Origin: Oceanospirillum sp048268485
GTDB taxonomy: Bacteria; Pseudomonadota; Gammaproteobacteria; Pseudomonadales; Halomonadaceae
Length of the DNA stretch: 64,000 bases
Assembly (NCBI GenBank): GCA_048268485.1
Contig: JBLWVL010000015.1
Location: 1 to 64,000 of the forward strand
Reading direction: 5' to 3'
The position numbers were made by a program, and so were the translations under genes. Under the pieces are notes generated by a model. That model had not been told where the DNA came from. It was given only the letters and a program-made list of their open reading frames with translations, and made no database searches. Positions 36,563 to 45,895 of the stretch are shown one piece after another; positions within the stretch are counted from its first letter, which is position 1, and each line of letters begins with the position of its first letter.

Positions 36563-37360
36563 ATGAAACGTGTTTTATTTGTTTGTACCGCTAACTCAGC
36601 CCGATCTCAGATGGCGGAAGCCTTGCTTCGCCACTTTGCAGGGGATCAGTTTGACGTTTTCAGCGCCGGAACCCACCCTACTCAAGTCGACCCCAGGACC
36701 ATTCAGGCCATGGAAGAGTTTGGTCTTCCAACAACCTCCCTTGAATCAAAGTCTGTTGATAGTATCAGTCACCTGGAATTTGATTTTGTCATCAGTCTTT
36801 GCGACAAGGCCCATGCTGAATGTCAAAACTGGCCAGGAAAAGGGGTCATTATGTCCTGGGATTTTCCGGACCCTAAAGAAAGCGATAACACTAAGGCCTT
36901 TGCCATCACTCTGCAGGAATTGAGCGAGCGAATCCGCCTCTTTGTACTGGTCAATAAGAAAGACGTGGAATCCAGTATCAGGCCGGTCACCGCCATCGAT
37001 TTTTTTAAATCCCTGGCTGATGAAACCCGCCTGCTGAGCCTTTTGCTGATTCAGCAGGAAAAAGAGTTATGTGTTTGCGAATTAATGGAAGCGCTTGATC
37101 AGTCTCAGCCTAAAATTTCCCGCCACCTGAGCCAGCTGCGGAAATCCGGATTACTGATGGATCGGCGCCAGGGACAGTGGGTGTTCTATAAAATACATCC
37201 TCTGCTGAATGACTGGATGAAAGAGATCCTGGAAAACACGCGACAGCACTCCCAAAAGCTGCTGGAAACCCCCGAATCCCGTTTAAAGAAAATGCCAGCC
37301 CGCCCCTCTTTAGGTGGCAATGCCTGTCATTCAGGAGAAAATCATGAGCAAACCGTTTAG
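36563..37360 (+). CDS. ArsC arsenate reductase fused to ArsR repressor
   Basis: A 265-residue two-domain protein. The first part (1-140) is a thioredoxin-coupled arsenate reductase of the low-molecular-weight phosphatase fold, with CX5R loop CTANSAR (Cys8) and the two resolving cysteines (Cys80, Cys87). The second part (about 145-235) is an ArsR-type winged HTH: FFKSLADETRLLSLLLI, ELCVCELMEAL with a Cys-X-Cys arsenite-binding pair, and SQPKISRHLSQLRKSGLL. The third Cys of the E. coli site is Met here. The fusion joins sensing and reduction. It is the first gene of the arsenic operon and likely autoregulated. Confidence 0.93.
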   Translation: MKRVLFVCTANSARSQMAEALLRHFAGDQFDVFSAGTHPTQVDPRTIQAMEEFGLPTTSLESKSVDSISHLEFDFVISLCDKAHAECQNWPGKGVIMSWDFPDPKESDNTKAFAITLQELSERIRLFVLVNKKDVESSIRPVTAIDFFKSLADETRLLSLLLIQQEKELCVCELMEALDQSQPKISRHLSQLRKSGLLMDRRQGQWVFYKIHPLLNDWMKEILENTRQHSQKLLETPESRLKKMPARPSLGGNACHSGENHEQTV

Positions 37361-38063
37361 CGATATGCCCAATATAAACCCGGAGCAGTTCAAACATATC
37401 GGGACAGAAAGCTTCGCCCGTTCTGAAGCGACTCACCCTCCTAAAATCTTATTACTTTACGGCTCCGTCAGAACACGCTCTTTCAGTAGGCTGGTGGCCG
37501 AGGAAGCCGCACGTATCCTTCAGGCTTTTGGTGCTGAAACCCGTATCTTCAACCCCAGCGGGCTCCCTCTGCCAGATGATGCTGATGATGATCACCCCAA
37601 AGTTGTTGAGCTAAGGGAAATGGTGCAATGGTGTGAAGGTATGGTCTGGTCCTCTCCTGAGCGCCATGGAGCCATGACCGCCATTATGAAAGCCCAGATC
37701 GACTGGATTCCTCTGACACTGGGTGCCGTCCGGCCAACTCAGGGTAAAACACTGGCACTGATGCAGGTATCCGGCGGCTCCCAGAGTTTCAATACCGTTA
37801 ATCAGATGCGCGCTCTCGGTCGTTGGATGCGAATGTTGACGATTCCAAACCAATCTTCCGTTGCTAAAGCCTATATGGAATTTGATGACAATGACCGTAT
37901 GAAGCCCTCCGCTTATTACAACCGTATTGTGGATGTTATGGAAGAACTGGTTAAGTTTACTTTGCTTACCCGAGAGCATAATGACGTACTCACGGACCGC
38001 TACTCAGAGCGGGTGGAAAGCGCCGAAGAGCTATCGGCACGGGTTAATCAGCGCTCACTTTGA
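37344..38063 (+). CDS. arsH: ArsH, NADPH-dependent FMN reductase/organoarsenical oxidase
   Basis: A 239-residue flavodoxin-fold protein with LLLYGSVRTRSFSRLVAEEA near the N-terminus, WSSPERHGAMTAIMKAQIDW and LMQVSGGSQSFNTVNQMRAL. ArsH oxidises trivalent organoarsenicals. ATG at 37344 (AGGAG 7 bp upstream) is preferred; the gene overlaps the arsC-arsR fusion by 17 bp. Confidence 0.94.
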   Translation: MSKPFSDMPNINPEQFKHIGTESFARSEATHPPKILLLYGSVRTRSFSRLVAEEAARILQAFGAETRIFNPSGLPLPDDADDDHPKVVELREMVQWCEGMVWSSPERHGAMTAIMKAQIDWIPLTLGAVRPTQGKTLALMQVSGGSQSFNTVNQMRALGRWMRMLTIPNQSSVAKAYMEFDDNDRMKPSAYYNRIVDVMEELVKFTLLTREHNDVLTDRYSERVESAEELSARVNQRSL

Positions 38064-38120
38064 CGTGAGCTTTCTCCGTATCCTTTAACCCCTGATCACA
38101 ACGGACAAACAGGAAGTAAA

Positions 38121-39140
38121 ATGGGTATTTTTGAACGTTATTTAACCCTTTGGGTGGCACTCTGTATTTTAGCGGGTGTTTTACTGGGTAATTTTTCCCC
38201 AGAAGCCTTCAGTGCCATCGCTGCATTAGAATACGCACATGTTAACCTTGTCGTCGCCCTCTTCATCTGGGTGATGATCTATCCCATGATGGTACAGATC
38301 GATTTCTCCTCTATTAAGGATGTTGGGAAAAAGCCTAAAGGACTTTTACTGACGCTACTGATCAACTGGTTAGTCAAACCTTTTAGCATGGCTCTGCTTG
38401 GTGCCTTGTTCTTTCGGGTTATTTTTGCGGACTGGGTTGACCCACAAAGCGCTTCCGAGTACATCGCAGGAATGATTCTTCTGGGTGTAGCCCCCTGTAC
38501 CGCAATGGTTTTCGTCTGGAGTCAACTGACCAAAGGGGATGCGAACTACACCCTGGTTCAGGTATCCCTGAACGATATCATCATGATCTTTGCCTTTGCA
38601 CCTCTGACCGCCTTCCTACTGGGCGCCAGTGATATACAGGTTCCCTGGGAAACGCTGCTGATCTCCGTTGTCCTTTATGTTCTGTTACCTCTGATAGCCG
38701 GGGTCTGGACGCGACATGCCCTGAACCGTAAAAACAACAGCCAAAAACTGGACCGGTTCCTGCACAGCATGAAGCCCTGGTCCATTCTTGGGCTTCTGGC
38801 CACCGTGATACTACTCTTTGGCTTTCAGGCAGAAACCATTATTAATCAGCCCATGACCATAGGCCTGATTGCCATACCACTCCTGATTCAGACCTACGGG
38901 ATCTTCGCTATTGCCTACGCAGCCGCCTACTGGATGCGCCTGCCCCACAATATTGCCGCCCCCGCCTGCATGATAGGTACATCAAACTTCTTTGAACTGG
39001 CTGTCGCCGTGGCTATATCGCTATTTGGCCTGCATTCAGGAGCCGCCCTGGCAACCGTCGTTGGTGTACTGGTGGAAGTCCCGGTGATGCTGTCCTTAGT
39101 TGCTTTTGCAAACAGAACACGACACTGGTTCAACCCCTGA
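38121..39140 (+). CDS. acr3: Arsenite efflux pump ACR3
   Basis: A 339-residue membrane protein with ten predicted helices. It carries GVAPCTAMVFVWSQLTKGD (about 125-143), with the Cys needed for arsenite transport, and VNLVVALFIWVMIYPMM. It extrudes As(III), the product of ArsC. Often annotated arsB; the sequence is ACR3-type, not the ArsB antiporter type. Confidence 0.95.
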   Translation: MGIFERYLTLWVALCILAGVLLGNFSPEAFSAIAALEYAHVNLVVALFIWVMIYPMMVQIDFSSIKDVGKKPKGLLLTLLINWLVKPFSMALLGALFFRVIFADWVDPQSASEYIAGMILLGVAPCTAMVFVWSQLTKGDANYTLVQVSLNDIIMIFAFAPLTAFLLGASDIQVPWETLLISVVLYVLLPLIAGVWTRHALNRKNNSQKLDRFLHSMKPWSILGLLATVILLFGFQAETIINQPMTIGLIAIPLLIQTYGIFAIAYAAAYWMRLPHNIAAPACMIGTSNFFELAVAVAISLFGLHSGAALATVVGVLVEVPVMLSLVAFANRTRHWFNP

Positions 39141-39212
39141 AGCGATTGAACATCGCCCTCAGAAACAGAGTGCCGTTAACCCAGTAATCTTTGCTTAAAT
39201 TCGGAGAAAACC

Positions 39213-40214
39213 ATGACTATCAAGATAGGGATCAATGGCTTTGGCCGCATGGGACGACTGACCATGCGGGCTTTATTTGATCGGCCCGAGATCTGTATTA
39301 CCCGGATCAATGACCCCGCCGGTGACGCCAGCACCCTGGCTCACCTGATGAATTTTGATTCTGTACATGGCCGCTGGCACCATGAAGCTCAGTCTCAGGG
39401 CGATCAGATCATCATAGGCGATCAGTGTATTACCACAACCCGCAACAGGGCGATTGCCGACACGGACTGGTCTGACTGCGACCTGGTTATTGAAGCTTCC
39501 GGAAAAATGAAAACCAAAGCGCTGCTCCAGACCTATTTGGATCAGGGAGTTAAACGTATCGTGGTAACCGCACCGGTTAAAGAAGAGGGTGTACTCAACA
39601 TTGTTATGGGTGTTAATGATCATCTCTACAACCCATCAGAACATACCATCGTAACCGCGGCTTCCTGTACAACAAACTGCCTCGCGCCTGTGGTTAAGGT
39701 CATTCATGAAAAGTTAGCCATCCGGCACGGCTCGATCACAACCATTCATGATATTACCAATACTCAAACTATTCTGGATGCTCCCCACAAGGATCTGCGA
39801 CGGGCAAGAGCCTGTGGTTCCAGCCTGATACCAACAACAACAGGTTCCGCAACAGCAATCGCCCATATCTTCCCTGAGCTCAAGGGTAGACTGGATGGCC
39901 ATGCCATACGGGTTCCCCTCGCAAACGCGTCCATCACCGATTGTGTCTTTGAGGTAGAGAAGGCGACAACGGCTGAAGAGGTGAACCGCCTGCTAAAAGC
40001 AGCATCCGAAGGTGAACTAAAGGATATTCTTGGCTACGAAGAACGTCCCTTAGTCTCTGTCGATTACAAAACTGACCCCCGCTCAGCCATTATTGATGCT
40101 CTATCCACCATGGTTGTTAATGAAACCCAGGTAAAAATCTACGCCTGGTATGACAATGAATGGGGTTACGCGAATCGCACCGCGGAACTGGCGGTCAAAG
40201 TAGGACGTTCCTGA
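39213..40214 (+). CDS. ArsJ-associated glyceraldehyde-3-phosphate dehydrogenase
   Basis: A 333-residue type I GAPDH with NGFGRMGRLTMRAL (NAD-binding), catalytic Cys152 in AASCTTNCLAPV, and AWYDNEWGYANR at the C-terminus. It sits directly before arsJ (stop TGA followed at once by ATG). Known ars-operon GAPDHs add arsenate to glyceraldehyde-3-phosphate, making 1-arseno-3-phosphoglycerate that ArsJ exports. It is therefore a dedicated detoxification copy. Confidence 0.94.
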   Translation: MTIKIGINGFGRMGRLTMRALFDRPEICITRINDPAGDASTLAHLMNFDSVHGRWHHEAQSQGDQIIIGDQCITTTRNRAIADTDWSDCDLVIEASGKMKTKALLQTYLDQGVKRIVVTAPVKEEGVLNIVMGVNDHLYNPSEHTIVTAASCTTNCLAPVVKVIHEKLAIRHGSITTIHDITNTQTILDAPHKDLRRARACGSSLIPTTTGSATAIAHIFPELKGRLDGHAIRVPLANASITDCVFEVEKATTAEEVNRLLKAASEGELKDILGYEERPLVSVDYKTDPRSAIIDALSTMVVNETQVKIYAWYDNEWGYANRTAELAVKVGRS

Positions 40215-41447
40215 ATGTTAAGCCAGCTATCCCCTGCTATTCGCCAATATCTGGTGGTCACCGGTAACTATTGGGCGTTTACACTGACCGATGGCGCATT
40301 ACGCATGCTCGTGGTATTACATTTCCATGGTCTGGGATATTCCCCACTGGAAATCGCACTACTGTTTTTGTTCTATGAGATCTTTGGTGTGATAACCAAT
40401 CTGGTGGGGGGCTGGCTTGGGGCGCACCTGGGCCTGAACCGTACGATGAATATAGGCCTGGGACTGCAGATTATTGCTCTGGCGATGCTGCTGGTTCCTA
40501 GCCACTGGCTGACGGTAAGCTGGGTGATGGCGGCCCAGGCACTATCAGGCATTGCCAAAGATCTGAATAAAATGAGTGCCAAAAGTTCAATTAAGCTTTT
40601 GGTTCCCGCTGATGCTCAAGGCACCCTCTATAAATGGGTCGCTATTCTGACCGGGTCTAAAAATGCCCTTAAAGGTGTTGGCTTCTTTATTGGTGGCCTC
40701 CTGCTGGCGTGGTTAGGCTTTGAAGGGGCAGTTCTGTCCATGGCCGTAGCCTTAAGTCTGGTCTGGCTAAGCAGCCTTGCTCTGCTGAAAAAAGATCTGG
40801 GTAAAGCCAAAGGAAAACCCAGGTTTCGGGATATTTTTTCAAAAAGCCCTGCCATCAACCGGCTCTCTGCAGCCCGAATGTTCCTCTTTGGTGCCAGGGA
40901 TGTTTGGTTTGTGGTGGCTTTACCTGTCTTTCTCTACCAGTCACTGGGCTGGAACCACAGTCTGACCGGTGGCTTTATGGCACTCTGGGTCATAGGATAC
41001 GGGGTCGTTCAGGCGCTGGCCCCCCGTATTACCGGTAAGGCATCGGGAAAAACCCCGGATGGAAAAGGGGCAACCCTCTGGGCCGGAGCACTGACCCTGA
41101 TACCGGTACTGATTGCTATCAGCCTGATGTCGGGCATGGACCCAACCTTGGCGATCGTCGGCGGGCTTTTGATTTTCGGGGCCGCTTTTGCGGTTAACTC
41201 TTCCCTGCACAGCTACCTGATTATTCGGTATGCCGGTAGTGATGGCGTATCCCTGGACGTTGGCTTTTACTATATGTCCAACGCTATGGGACGACTGATT
41301 GGCACCCTTTTATCAGGCTGGGCCTTCCAGTCAGCAGGCCAGGGACTCACCGGGCTTGAAGCCTGTCTTTGGATCTCGGCACTGTTTCTGGTATTCGCAA
41401 CCCTGATATCCATTAAGCTGCCCAAACACTGTGATGCAACCGCCTGA
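40215..41447 (+). CDS. arsJ: ArsJ, 1-arseno-3-phosphoglycerate exporter
   Basis: A 410-residue MFS protein with about 12 helices. The N-terminal stretches YWAFTLTDGALRMLVVLHFH and FLFYEIFGVITNLVGGWLGA and the central LNKMSAKSSIKLLVP are typical of ArsJ. Starts immediately after the GAPDH stop codon. Together they give a second, As(V)-specific resistance route independent of ArsC/ACR3. Confidence 0.94.
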   Translation: MLSQLSPAIRQYLVVTGNYWAFTLTDGALRMLVVLHFHGLGYSPLEIALLFLFYEIFGVITNLVGGWLGAHLGLNRTMNIGLGLQIIALAMLLVPSHWLTVSWVMAAQALSGIAKDLNKMSAKSSIKLLVPADAQGTLYKWVAILTGSKNALKGVGFFIGGLLLAWLGFEGAVLSMAVALSLVWLSSLALLKKDLGKAKGKPRFRDIFSKSPAINRLSAARMFLFGARDVWFVVALPVFLYQSLGWNHSLTGGFMALWVIGYGVVQALAPRITGKASGKTPDGKGATLWAGALTLIPVLIAISLMSGMDPTLAIVGGLLIFGAAFAVNSSLHSYLIIRYAGSDGVSLDVGFYYMSNAMGRLIGTLLSGWAFQSAGQGLTGLEACLWISALFLVFATLISIKLPKHCDATA

Positions 41448-41476
41448 AAAAACCAAGCTTAGAGGGCAACGACCCC

Positions 41477-42040
41477 GTGTACCAAACCGATAAGAACACC
41501 GCCATAGCGGAAATATGGTTACAGTATGAAGCTGAACTTTTGGCTTTTTTACAGAGTAAACTGAACAGTTATGACGAAGCTGAAGACCTGCTGCAGGAGC
41601 TTTTTTTTCGCCTGATGAATCAGAAAAAAGATCTTTGGGAGATACAAAACACCAGGGCCTGGCTGTTCCGGGTCGCCAAAAATAAAGTCGTTGATCTTTA
41701 CCGCTCCAACAGAAAGGTTAACGGCCTTCAAACTGTGATGTCTGAAGATATAGACGCGTTACCCGAAAACAAGCAACAGCCGGAAGAACCCGTTGCCCAA
41801 CTGGATCGCTGCCTGTTGAGAAATATCGCTGAACTCTCCCCTGACGATGCCCATATCATTGAGCAGTGCGACCTCAACGGTATAAAGCAAGCCGAGTTTG
41901 CCCGCCAAAACGATCTGACACTCCCTGCCGCTAAAGCCCGCCTGCTTCGGGCACGGAAAAAACTCAGAGCATCCATCATCAAAAACTGTCAGGTTCAGTT
42001 TGATGCATCAGGAAAAGTCTGCGGGCATATTCCCCGATAA
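41477..42040 (+). CDS. ECF sigma factor, SigZ-like
   Basis: A 187-residue sigma70-family protein: region 2 with YDEAEDLLQELFFRLM and NTRAWLFRVAKNKVVDLYR, region 4 with LSPDDAHIIEQCDLNGIKQA and LPAAKARLLRARKKLR, and a short C-terminal tail with two Cys (NCQVQFDASGKVCGHIPR) found in SigZ-type factors, possibly metal-responsive. Start is GTG at 41477. No anti-sigma gene is adjacent; it precedes an ArsP-like permease, which it may control. Confidence 0.9.
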   Translation: MYQTDKNTAIAEIWLQYEAELLAFLQSKLNSYDEAEDLLQELFFRLMNQKKDLWEIQNTRAWLFRVAKNKVVDLYRSNRKVNGLQTVMSEDIDALPENKQQPEEPVAQLDRCLLRNIAELSPDDAHIIEQCDLNGIKQAEFARQNDLTLPAAKARLLRARKKLRASIIKNCQVQFDASGKVCGHIPR

Positions 42041-42123
42041 AAAAGTCCGCTAAAAAGTGCATCCTTTTTGTTCCGCCTGCGTCTTCTATTATAAGAAATA
42101 CTGTTCGTTATGAGGGATAAGCT

Positions 42124-43446
42124 GTGTTGTATAAACAATTCATTGAAAGCTACCGGGCCAATCCTCGGGAAGGGAATCTGCTTTTTATCATACTGGCGGG
42201 GTTTCTCGGTATTTACTTTATGCCAGCAGGGACAGAGCGTTTTGATAACGCTGTTCTGGAAGCGGTCAGGCTGACAAACTGGTATGCCAGAGAGCATGTC
42301 ATTCTTTGCCTGCTGCCTGCCTTTCTGATCGCCGGTGCACTGTCGGCTTATATCAGTCAGGGTGGCGTTATGCGCTATTTAGGCCCCAGCGCACCTAAAC
42401 CCCTTGCCTTTAGTGTGGCCTCTGTATCCGGGGTTTTACTGGCCGTATGCTCCTGCACCGTACTCCCCTTGTTTGGCGGTATCTACAAAAGGGGGGCCGG
42501 GCTTGGTGCGGCTATCGCTTTTCTCTACTCCGGCCCCGCAATCAATATTATGGCCGTTGTGGTAACCGCTAAGGTACTGGGTGCTGAAATCGGAATTGCC
42601 CGCGCTATTGGTGCTATTCTCTTTGCTCTGGTTATAGGTACGCTCATGCACCTGATCTACCGCAAAGAGGAGACGGAACGCTCACAGAAAAACACCCGGG
42701 GATTTGAAGCCACCGCCGATGAAAAACCTATCGGTGTTATTGCTGTTTTTTTCGCCCTGATGGTTGGTATCCTGGTCTTTGCCAATTGGGCGCAGGCCGA
42801 TAGCTCCGCCTGGATGAGCATCTATGAATGGAAATGGCAGATTACCGCTTTTCTGTCCGCCGCATTAGCCGCGGTGCTTATTATTTTATGGCAGTGGCCC
42901 GTGCTACCACTTCTGGTTTTGACCGGCATTATTGCGCTCTCCGCCATCCTGATTCCGGGGGTACCTGAGCTTCCCTTCGCCTTGGGTATTGCCGGCCTTA
43001 TGATCATCGCCAGCTCCCGGGAGCAGGATAAGGACTGGGCGGACCAAAGCTGGGACTTTGCCAAACAGATTATTCCTTTGCTCCTGGCCGGGGTATTTGT
43101 GGCGGGATTTGCCCTGGGTCGCCCGGGTCATGAGGGGATTATTCCATCGGCCTGGGTTGCCGCCTCTGTTGGTGACAATAGCCTGCTATCAACCGTTATC
43201 GCATCCGTACTGGGTGCCCTTATGTATTTCTCAACCTTAACGGAAGTTCCCATTGTTGATGCCCTGATGGGAGCCGGAATGGGCAAGGGGCCGGCTCTGG
43301 CACTATTACTGGCAGGCCCGGCCTTGTCACTACCGAATATGCTGGTGATCAGAACGATCCTGGGTACAGAGAAAACCCTGGTTTACTGCCTGCTCGTGGT
43401 CGTTATGGCAACCATCAGTGGCTTTATATACGGCAACTTCTGGTGA
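42124..43446 (+). CDS. ArsP_1/SO_0444-type permease
   Basis: A 440-residue membrane protein with 10 or more predicted helices in two similar halves. The pattern VCSCTVLPLFGGIYKRGAGL, with a Cys-X-Cys pair, and GAAIAFLYSGPAINIMA mark the PF03773 permease family, which includes organoarsenical exporter ArsP and metal-efflux proteins. Start is GTG (GAGGG 8 bp upstream). It is flanked by an ECF sigma gene and a thioredoxin-like gene, in line with trivalent organoarsenic or heavy-metal export. Exact substrate unknown. Confidence 0.88.
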   Translation: MLYKQFIESYRANPREGNLLFIILAGFLGIYFMPAGTERFDNAVLEAVRLTNWYAREHVILCLLPAFLIAGALSAYISQGGVMRYLGPSAPKPLAFSVASVSGVLLAVCSCTVLPLFGGIYKRGAGLGAAIAFLYSGPAINIMAVVVTAKVLGAEIGIARAIGAILFALVIGTLMHLIYRKEETERSQKNTRGFEATADEKPIGVIAVFFALMVGILVFANWAQADSSAWMSIYEWKWQITAFLSAALAAVLIILWQWPVLPLLVLTGIIALSAILIPGVPELPFALGIAGLMIIASSREQDKDWADQSWDFAKQIIPLLLAGVFVAGFALGRPGHEGIIPSAWVAASVGDNSLLSTVIASVLGALMYFSTLTEVPIVDALMGAGMGKGPALALLLAGPALSLPNMLVIRTILGTEKTLVYCLLVVVMATISGFIYGNFW

Positions 43447-43546
43447 GCCGCAGACATCATTTGACTCAGTCACGTCTTCCCGGACGCCCCCAGGTCTCTA
43501 TGTAATCAACAACGGAAAACCTTTCATCCAATAAGAGGAACAACCG

Positions 43547-43777
43547 ATGAAATTTACGATTTACGGTAGCGGATGCGCAAAATGTAAGCAGCTGACAGCC
43601 CATGCGGAACAGGCCGCCACGTCAGAAGGCATTGAGTATGAGATCGAAAAGGTGACGGATACTGCAGAGATTATCGATGCAGGTATTATGCGTACACCCG
43701 CACTGGCTATCGATGACAATCTGGTCATCGAGGGCAAGGTAGCCAGCAGCGATGAGATCAAAAAGCTACTCTCCTAG
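43547..43777 (+). CDS. Small thioredoxin-like redox protein (MTH895/TM0996 type)
   Basis: A 76-residue thioredoxin-fold protein. The N-terminal YGSGCAKCKQL has a CxxC active site, followed by the cis-Pro loop MRTPALAIDD. This small class commonly follows ArsP-type permeases. It may pass reducing power to the Cys-X-Cys permease or bind the metalloid. Ribosome site AAGAGGAA precedes the ATG. Confidence 0.92.
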   Translation: MKFTIYGSGCAKCKQLTAHAEQAATSEGIEYEIEKVTDTAEIIDAGIMRTPALAIDDNLVIEGKVASSDEIKKLLS

Positions 43778-43806
43778 CTGCTCGCAGACAGGCCCCATCA
43801 ATAAAC

Positions 43807-43845
43807 CACAACACCGAGCCTGATGCCAGCAGGCTCAGTGTTGTG
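43807..43845. terminator. Bidirectional hairpin between convergent genes
   Basis: CACAACAC-c-GAGCCTG, a 7-base loop, and CAGGCTC-a-GTGTTGTG form a 15-bp stem with one mismatch, exactly between the thioredoxin-like and LysR stop codons. No strong T-run follows, but position and stability suggest a shared terminator. Confidence 0.6.
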
Positions 43846-44784
43846 TCACTCACTCTCTGATCCGTGAAGAGCGCCATGCTGCCGCAGAGCCAGAAGAATA
43901 TGATGGCATTGATGCCGTATATGGTCGCGTAACACCCTCATTACAGGCGTTATAGCTCTCCTGCTGGGGCAGACTAACCATAACTCTGATCGCCTTGGCT
44001 GATAGCCCGGCAGGAGTGATTTAAGCCGCCCCGTCAGCAGATCTTCAGATACATCAAGACAGGATTTAACCGCAACTCCCTTACCCTGCACACACCAGCG
44101 CCGGACAAGATCCCCATCATTGGAGGCACGATTACCGGTGAGCCTGATTTTTTGAGTATGACCTGCCCCATCGGTAAAAGCCCAAACATCATGCAGAACA
44201 TCCCCCAGCTGATAGAACAAACCGTTGTGACCGGTAAGATCTGCTGGACACTGGGGTTCACCAAATTGCTGCAGGTAACTCTCAGAGGCACAAAGCAAGC
44301 CGGGGACATCACAGATTTTAAACCCGGACATACCGGAGTCCTTTGGGGCACCATACCGCAGTGCCATATCCACTTCATCCCGGTAAAAATCGATATTGCT
44401 ATCACCGATATGAATTCTGAGCGTTACCCCGGGGTGCTGTTCAATAAACTCATCCAGCCAGGGCAACACTCTATTTCGCCCCAGATCAGAAGATACGGCC
44501 AGGCGCACCTCACCGGTTATCGCTTCATTGCCCTGAATAATATTGGAGCGGGCCTGCTCCAGCAGCTGCAAAGCCTGTTCACACTGAGGTAAAAAACGCT
44601 CACCGGCAGCGGATACCCTTAGCTGCCGGGTCGAGCGGATAAACAGCTCAGCCCCTAAGGTTTTCTCCACTCGTTTAACCGCAGCGCTGGCTGTTGCGAT
44701 ATGCATATCCAGGTTTGCTGCCGCAGCGGTAATGCTACCTAATCGAGCAACTTTCAAAATGACCTGTAGATCTTCTGTCTGCAT
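43846..44784 (-). CDS. LysR-family regulator
   Basis: A 312-residue LysR protein: HTH in ARLGSITAAAANLDMHIATA and LFIRSTRQLRVSAAGERFLP, ligand domain starting ITGEVRLAVSSDLGRNRVLP. It is divergent from a short-chain dehydrogenase gene, separated by a 307-bp region with tandem repeats, and probably controls it. Confidence 0.93.
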   Translation of the reverse strand: MQTEDLQVILKVARLGSITAAAANLDMHIATASAAVKRVEKTLGAELFIRSTRQLRVSAAGERFLPQCEQALQLLEQARSNIIQGNEAITGEVRLAVSSDLGRNRVLPWLDEFIEQHPGVTLRIHIGDSNIDFYRDEVDMALRYGAPKDSGMSGFKICDVPGLLCASESYLQQFGEPQCPADLTGHNGLFYQLGDVLHDVWAFTDGAGHTQKIRLTGNRASNDGDLVRRWCVQGKGVAVKSCLDVSEDLLTGRLKSLLPGYQPRRSELWLVCPSRRAITPVMRVLRDHIRHQCHHILLALRQHGALHGSESE

Positions 44785-45091
44785 ATTATCAATAATTTTT
44801 TGAATGTATTTCTTTAATTGTATTGTTTTTCTTTGATCAAGGAAAATTCAGAATCATACTTTACTGAAAACAGAGCCTAAAACAGCGAAGCTCACCATGG
44901 CCGAAGAGACACGTACAGTTGATGATACATAGGTGTTGATGAAACATAGGTGTTGATGAAACATAGGTGTTGATGAAACATAGGTGTTGATGAAACAGGT
45001 AAGGTTGCAGAGAAAGGCTATTCTCAGCAACCTGTATCTGATTCAATCGGCATCAGGTTTAACCGTTAACAGCCAGCAAAGGTAAACAATA
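44785..45091. other. Divergent intergenic region with tandem repeats
   Basis: About 307 bp between the LysR and SDR genes. It holds the 17-bp tandem repeat listed separately. No gene was seen. Confidence 0.6.
44918..44997. repeat. 17-bp tandem repeat, four perfect copies
   Basis: TAGGTGTTGATGAAACA occurs four times head to tail (44930-44997), preceded by a partial copy with one mismatch (44918-44929). The unit is not a multiple of three and lies in a promoter region, so it may be a set of regulator sites or a variable-number repeat. Confidence 0.95.
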
Positions 45092-45895
45092 ATGAAAAAG
45101 TGCATTCTTATTACAGGTGCTACAGATGGAATAGGCCTGGAAACCGCAAAGGCGCTGGCCCTACAAGGTCATACACTCTTGTTGCACGGACGCAGTGCTG
45201 AAAAACTGAACCTGGTACAACAGCAGTTGATGACTCTGGCTGATAACCTGAAGATCGAGACCTACCGGGCTGACCTCTCAGAGCAGGATCAGGTAGAAAA
45301 GTTAGCCGAAGCGGTGACCCGGGATCACAAAACGCTGGATGTGCTGATCAATAACGCCGGTGTACTGAAAACCAACCAGCCAAGAACCACCGATGGACTC
45401 GACCTGCGTTTTGCCGTAAACACCCTGGCCCCCTACCATCTGACCCAACTGCTGCTGCCGCTGCTGCCGCCATCAGGCCGGGTTATCAATCTATCATCCG
45501 CAGCTCAGGCTCCGGTCAGCATTCCAGCCCTGGAAGGCCGGGAGGTGCTAACAGACGATATGAGCGCCTACGCCCAAAGTAAACTGGCACTGACTATGTG
45601 GAATCGTGTGATGGCTAAACGGTTTCCCAGCGGACAGCCACTCTTTATTGCGGTTAACCCAGGCTCTCTTTTGGCCTCAAAAATGGTCAAAGAAGGGTTT
45701 GGTATTGAAGGTAAAAGCCTCTCGGTGGGGGCTGAAGTTCTGGTTGAAGCAGCTCTTTCAGAGCGCTTCAACAAGGCTTCGGGACTCTACTTTGATAACG
45801 ACTCCGGTGACTTTAATACCCCCCATGCCGATGCGATGAATGATAGTCAATGTCAGGCTGTAACAGCAGCTATTGAGTCTGTCCTCAAACGCTAA
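45092..45895 (+). CDS. Short-chain dehydrogenase/reductase
   Basis: A 267-residue SDR with the cofactor motif TGATDGIG (7-14), NNAG (about 89-92), catalytic Ser in NLSSAAQ and YAQSK (catalytic Tyr/Lys). Similar to retinol-dehydrogenase-type SDRs; substrate not deducible. Its stop codon overlaps the convergent zinc-less alcohol dehydrogenase gene by 4 bp. Confidence 0.93.
   Translation: MKKCILITGATDGIGLETAKALALQGHTLLLHGRSAEKLNLVQQQLMTLADNLKIETYRADLSEQDQVEKLAEAVTRDHKTLDVLINNAGVLKTNQPRTTDGLDLRFAVNTLAPYHLTQLLLPLLPPSGRVINLSSAAQAPVSIPALEGREVLTDDMSAYAQSKLALTMWNRVMAKRFPSGQPLFIAVNPGSLLASKMVKEGFGIEGKSLSVGAEVLVEAALSERFNKASGLYFDNDSGDFNTPHADAMNDSQCQAVTAAIESVLKR

Noticed and set aside
44930..44997. Plasmid replication iterons
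   Set aside because: No replication initiator gene or origin features nearby; the surrounding genes are chromosomal-type and the repeats lie in a LysR/SDR promoter region.
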